This document shows, in pieces, positions 6,589-8,540 of a stretch of DNA of 8,540 nucleotides. The notes beneath the pieces were generated by a model. That model saw only the letters and a list, made by a program, of their open reading frames with translations, searched no databases and was not told the DNA's origin. How positions within the stretch are numbered: the stretch's first letter is position 1; each line of letters opens with the position of its first letter. Position numbers and translations under genes: made by a program. Where the stretch lies: NCBI GenBank assembly GCA_023441845.1, contig JAEZNF010000502.1, forward strand, positions 1-8,540, read 5' to 3'. Source of the DNA: Bacillota bacterium (GTDB taxonomy: Bacteria; Bacillota; Clostridia; Acetivibrionales; DSM-2933).

Positions 6589-6618
6589 ATCATATCGCAG
6601 CTGGGCTGCAAAGTTCAA
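6589..6618 (-). promoter_or_regulatory. Candidate sigma-A promoter of the FmdB-type gene
   Basis: On the - strand, TTGAAC (6618-6613), an 18-base spacer and TATGAT (6594-6589) resemble the -35 and -10 consensus. An alternative -10, TATAAT (6584-6579), lacks a well-placed -35. The leader would be about 50 bases with no obvious structure. Confidence 0.4.
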
Positions 6619-6661
6619 AGTATGAAAAACGCTGCGAAAACTACTAAACGATATCTTCTCG

Positions 6662-6698
6662 AAAAAAAGTCTTATAACGTTTACGCTATAAGACTTTT
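6662..6698 (-). terminator. Strong terminator of the sigma/anti-sigma operon
   Basis: AAAAGTCTTATA (6665-6676) and TATAAGACTTTT (6687-6698) form a perfect 12-bp stem, with a further C-G/G-C pair inside the 10-base loop. On the - strand the stem is followed by a run of seven T (6668-6662, four of them within the stem). It lies about 75 bases after the anti-sigma stop and is the best termination signal for that operon. Confidence 0.85.
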
Positions 6699-6702
6699 AA
6701 GA

Positions 6703-6730
6703 AATAAGTTTACAAAAAAACAAACTTATT
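6703..6730 (-). terminator. Second hairpin just upstream of the main terminator
   Basis: AATAAGTTT (6703-6711) and AAACTTATT (6722-6730) form a perfect 9-bp stem around a 10-base loop that is T-rich on the - strand. Few T residues follow the stem on the - strand. It may be an auxiliary terminator or a 3'-end stabilising structure, in tandem with the hairpin at 6662-6698. Confidence 0.5.
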
Positions 6731-6771
6731 GAGAAGAATAGCATATCTGTTATGAACTAAAAAGCTTTTTG

Positions 6772-8154
6772 CTAAATAGTCCATTGATCATGCAGTATGC
6801 CCACAAGATACCATGTGCCGTTTTTGTTTTCCAGAACAAGCCTCAGGCATTCCCAGTCCATTCCGCTGTATTGAGGATCAAAGCCGGGAAAATAGTACTC
6901 AACAAAGTTGCCTTCAGGGTAAGCTTCCTTGATATTCACAAGAGTATTGCCCTTTCCAAGAAGCTTGTTGTAACTTATTTGAGAAGCTCCTTTGAAATTC
7001 TTGTCATAGATAAATTTTTTGAAATATTCTTCAAAAGTAAGTTCTATGGGATCACCCGAACCGTCATATGAACCCCAGACGAATTTGTTCTGGTTATAAA
7101 AGATATCTTCAATCTGGGAAGCTGAAAAAGTCAGGTCTTTTTCGGTATCTACATGGGAATATGGCGAAAAGCGGACTCCCTTATCAGGATGAATCAATTC
7201 TGACAATTTTTTCGTATCTTTGCTATCAAGTGCCCTGATTGCCTCATCGGCCCTGCTTCTTACAGCCCACTCAATATTGGTACTGCTGTATGGATATTGA
7301 ATTGTACGTTCAATTCTTTCAAGAGGTTGGTCAAAAATTGCATGAGTATATACTTCTCTTTTTTCGCCCTCTATAAGGAATTGGACCTTTTTAACACCTG
7401 GCAACTCGGTAAGTGAATTCACTACGGAATTAAGCGTCATTGATTCTGCGGCTGTACCCCCGGGACTGTTGTCCACGAATTCTTTTGATAAATTAATTGT
7501 GCAGATTTCACCGGATGTATTAACTGAAAGTAGCCTTGTACCTTTAGGAATTACAGGGTGTAAATCGCTTCCGGCGGGGCCTTTTAAAAGCTCCTCGAAT
7601 ATTGCTTTTTCAAGGGAATCTCCGGTTTTAATTTCTATGTCTCTTATTTCCGGGACAACAGCATCGGCGTTAGAGTTAGCGAAATAAACCGTTATGGTTT
7701 TCTTCTCTGTATTTACTATGCTGTTTGTGGCTTCAGCCGTGGTGCTGGAAGTAGGAAAAATTGTCACTTGCGGGGTTTCAGTTTGAGCCGGGCTTAAAAC
7801 TACAGGTGATTTGTCCCGGATTGACAATACCACAAAAACAAACGCAAATATGACAGTGATTACTGCGGCAGCTTTAAGCACAGGTTTTGCATATTTAAAA
7901 ACCGGTCCCATTCTGTATAAAAGCTTTCTTGACCTATAACGGTCTTTATCTATTGCGTTAATTACTCTGTTTTCTATATTCCGATTTTTATAAACCGTTT
8001 CCCTGGTCAAATTCTCCGAAATCGTCAGGGTATTATAGTAGTCTCTGCATTTTTTACATGATTCAAGATGCTTTTTTATGGCTTCCGCCTCATCGTTGGA
8101 TAGAACCTGCTCGGAATAATTAATAATGTCATCCATGCTATAATTACACTTCAT
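6772..8154 (-). CDS. Zinc-finger anti-sigma factor with extracellular GerMN domain
   Basis: 460-residue single-pass membrane protein, predicted to bind and hold inactive the ECF sigma factor encoded just upstream. Residues 3-36 carry the ZAS anti-sigma pattern Cys3-x25-His29-x3-Cys33-x2-Cys36. A basic segment (71-90) precedes one membrane helix at about 93-112, so the N-terminus is cytoplasmic and the rest outside. A Thr/Ser/Pro-rich linker (121-148) leads to a GerMN domain (about 155-275; LEKAIFEELLKGP, IPKGTRLLSV, ELPGVKKVQFLIEG), known from GerM and other envelope or spore proteins. Residues about 290-460 form another domain, ending LVGILHDQWTI, that I recognise only as an unnamed helical/beta module; it may be NTF2-like. 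Start chosen at ATG 8154 because AAGGAG (8165-8170) lies 10 bases upstream; the frame is open to a TTG at 8184. It begins one base after the sigma stop, so translation is probably coupled. Role inferred from domains and pairing. Confidence 0.88.
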   Translation of the reverse strand: MKCNYSMDDIINYSEQVLSNDEAEAIKKHLESCKKCRDYYNTLTISENLTRETVYKNRNIENRVINAIDKDRYRSRKLLYRMGPVFKYAKPVLKAAAVITVIFAFVFVVLSIRDKSPVVLSPAQTETPQVTIFPTSSTTAEATNSIVNTEKKTITVYFANSNADAVVPEIRDIEIKTGDSLEKAIFEELLKGPAGSDLHPVIPKGTRLLSVNTSGEICTINLSKEFVDNSPGGTAAESMTLNSVVNSLTELPGVKKVQFLIEGEKREVYTHAIFDQPLERIERTIQYPYSSTNIEWAVRSRADEAIRALDSKDTKKLSELIHPDKGVRFSPYSHVDTEKDLTFSASQIEDIFYNQNKFVWGSYDGSGDPIELTFEEYFKKFIYDKNFKGASQISYNKLLGKGNTLVNIKEAYPEGNFVEYYFPGFDPQYSGMDWECLRLVLENKNGTWYLVGILHDQWTI

Positions 8155-8155
8155 T

Positions 8156-8540
8156 TTAAACACGCTCCTTCTGAAGTTTTTCAAATTTTTTACACAAGGT
8201 TTGTTTTGCTCTTTGAATTTTCATTTTAGCAGCTTCGGGAGAGATTCCAAGTATGTCTCCTATTTCCTTAAAGGAAAAGTCCTGTACATAACGCAGCGTG
8301 AACGCAAGCTTTTGATCGTGGCTTAAGCTGTCGATAAGTTTAATGATTTCCTGTGTCTGTTCCTTGATTTCAAATGATTCGTCGGGAAGTACTAAACTGC
8401 TGCCGGCAACTTCCTGTATGTCTGCATAATAATCTATCAACCGGGTCTTTTTCTTTTTTTTATATTCACTTCGAAGTGTATTTACGGCTATACGGTATAG
8501 CCATGTTGAAAAACTCCAGTTGCTGTTGTATCTATAGAGG
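8156..8540 (-). CDS. ECF sigma-70 factor, C-terminal part (5' end outside window)
   Basis: The last 127 codons of an extracytoplasmic-function sigma factor; the frame stays open to the right edge, so the N-terminal half of region 2 is missing. The TTG at 8440 is internal because the codons before it read NWSFSTWLYRIAVNTLRSEY, the end of region 2 (2.4) of ECF sigma factors. A Lys-rich linker follows, then region 4: LIDSLSHDQKLAFTLRYV, the helix-turn-helix FSFKEIGDILGISPEAAKMK and QRAKQTLCKKFEKL, which contact the -35 element. It directs RNA polymerase to a target set not identifiable here. It ends at TAA 8158-8156, one base from the anti-sigma start, the usual operon arrangement of sigma and cognate anti-sigma. 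Confidence 0.93.
   Translation of the reverse strand, partial: LYRYNSNWSFSTWLYRIAVNTLRSEYKKKKKTRLIDYYADIQEVAGSSLVLPDESFEIKEQTQEIIKLIDSLSHDQKLAFTLRYVQDFSFKEIGDILGISPEAAKMKIQRAKQTLCKKFEKLQKERV
8165..8170 (-). promoter_or_regulatory. RBS of the anti-sigma gene inside the sigma gene
   Basis: The complement reads AAGGAG, within the codons for the final KERV of the sigma factor and 10 bases before ATG 8154. It supports the ATG start and translational coupling of the two genes. Confidence 0.75.

Noticed and set aside
6596..6636. CGCAGC ... GCTGCG inverted repeat upstream of the FmdB-type gene
   Set aside because: Only 6 bp with a 29-base loop and no T-tract; may be chance, and the repeats flank the promoter region rather than form a terminator.
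6769..7071. 100-codon frame on the + strand opposite the end of the anti-sigma gene
   Set aside because: Antisense shadow of a domain-supported gene; no RBS or motif.
1..8540. CRISPR array, insertion sequence or prophage signature
   Set aside because: No regularly spaced repeats, transposase, integrase or phage genes were seen.

Overview
The window looks like chromosome from a low-GC, anaerobic, spore-forming Clostridia. The closest match by gene style is the cellulolytic Acetivibrio/Ruminiclostridium (Clostridium thermocellum) group. This is inferred from gene content only: a cell-wall-anchored protein with CBM6 and SLH domains, a GerMN-domain anti-sigma factor, Gram-positive ribosome binding sites (AGGAGG), TTG start codons and AT-rich intergenic DNA. 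No species call is possible from the sequence alone.

Layout, left to right. (1) Positions 1-3851 (+) hold most of a very large secreted surface protein. Its frame is open to the left edge and a signal peptide is visible in the first codons, so only the extreme N-terminus is missing. Its order is signal peptide, CBM6, degenerate CBM6, malectin-like beta-sandwich, three SLH repeats, a DUF4159-like (class I glutamine amidotransferase fold) domain and C-terminal beta-sandwich modules. (2) A perfect 15-bp hairpin at 3881-3918 separates it from a convergent HU-type DNA-binding protein gene (3961-4239, -). (3) An AT-rich divergent spacer (4240-4591) carries promoter-like elements and a possible 32-residue small ORF. 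It leads into a membrane-anchored GAF-GGDEF diguanylate cyclase (4592-5872, +) with intact A-site and I-site. (4) About 430 bases without a convincing gene (5873-6308) end in a hairpin near 6223-6251. (5) A small FmdB-type zinc-ribbon protein lies at 6309-6524 (-). (6) Strong hairpins (6662-6730) sit downstream of the last operon, an anti-sigma factor (6772-8154, -) preceded by an ECF sigma factor (8156 to beyond the right edge, -). These two genes are one base apart, and the anti-sigma RBS lies inside the end of the sigma gene.

How the genes may work together. The sigma/anti-sigma pair is a self-contained signalling unit: a cytoplasmic zinc-binding anti-sigma domain, one membrane helix, and an outside part made of a GerMN domain and an unnamed C-terminal domain that could sense the envelope or cell surface. 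The diguanylate cyclase is a separate membrane-associated signalling enzyme. The surface protein would bind polysaccharide through CBM6 while held to the wall by SLH repeats. No operon structure links these units, so any functional connection is speculative. I did not find a clear new multi-gene system. The most unusual items are the domain order of the surface protein, the two-domain extracellular part of the anti-sigma factor, the four-cysteine GAF domain of the cyclase, and the small ORF upstream of it.
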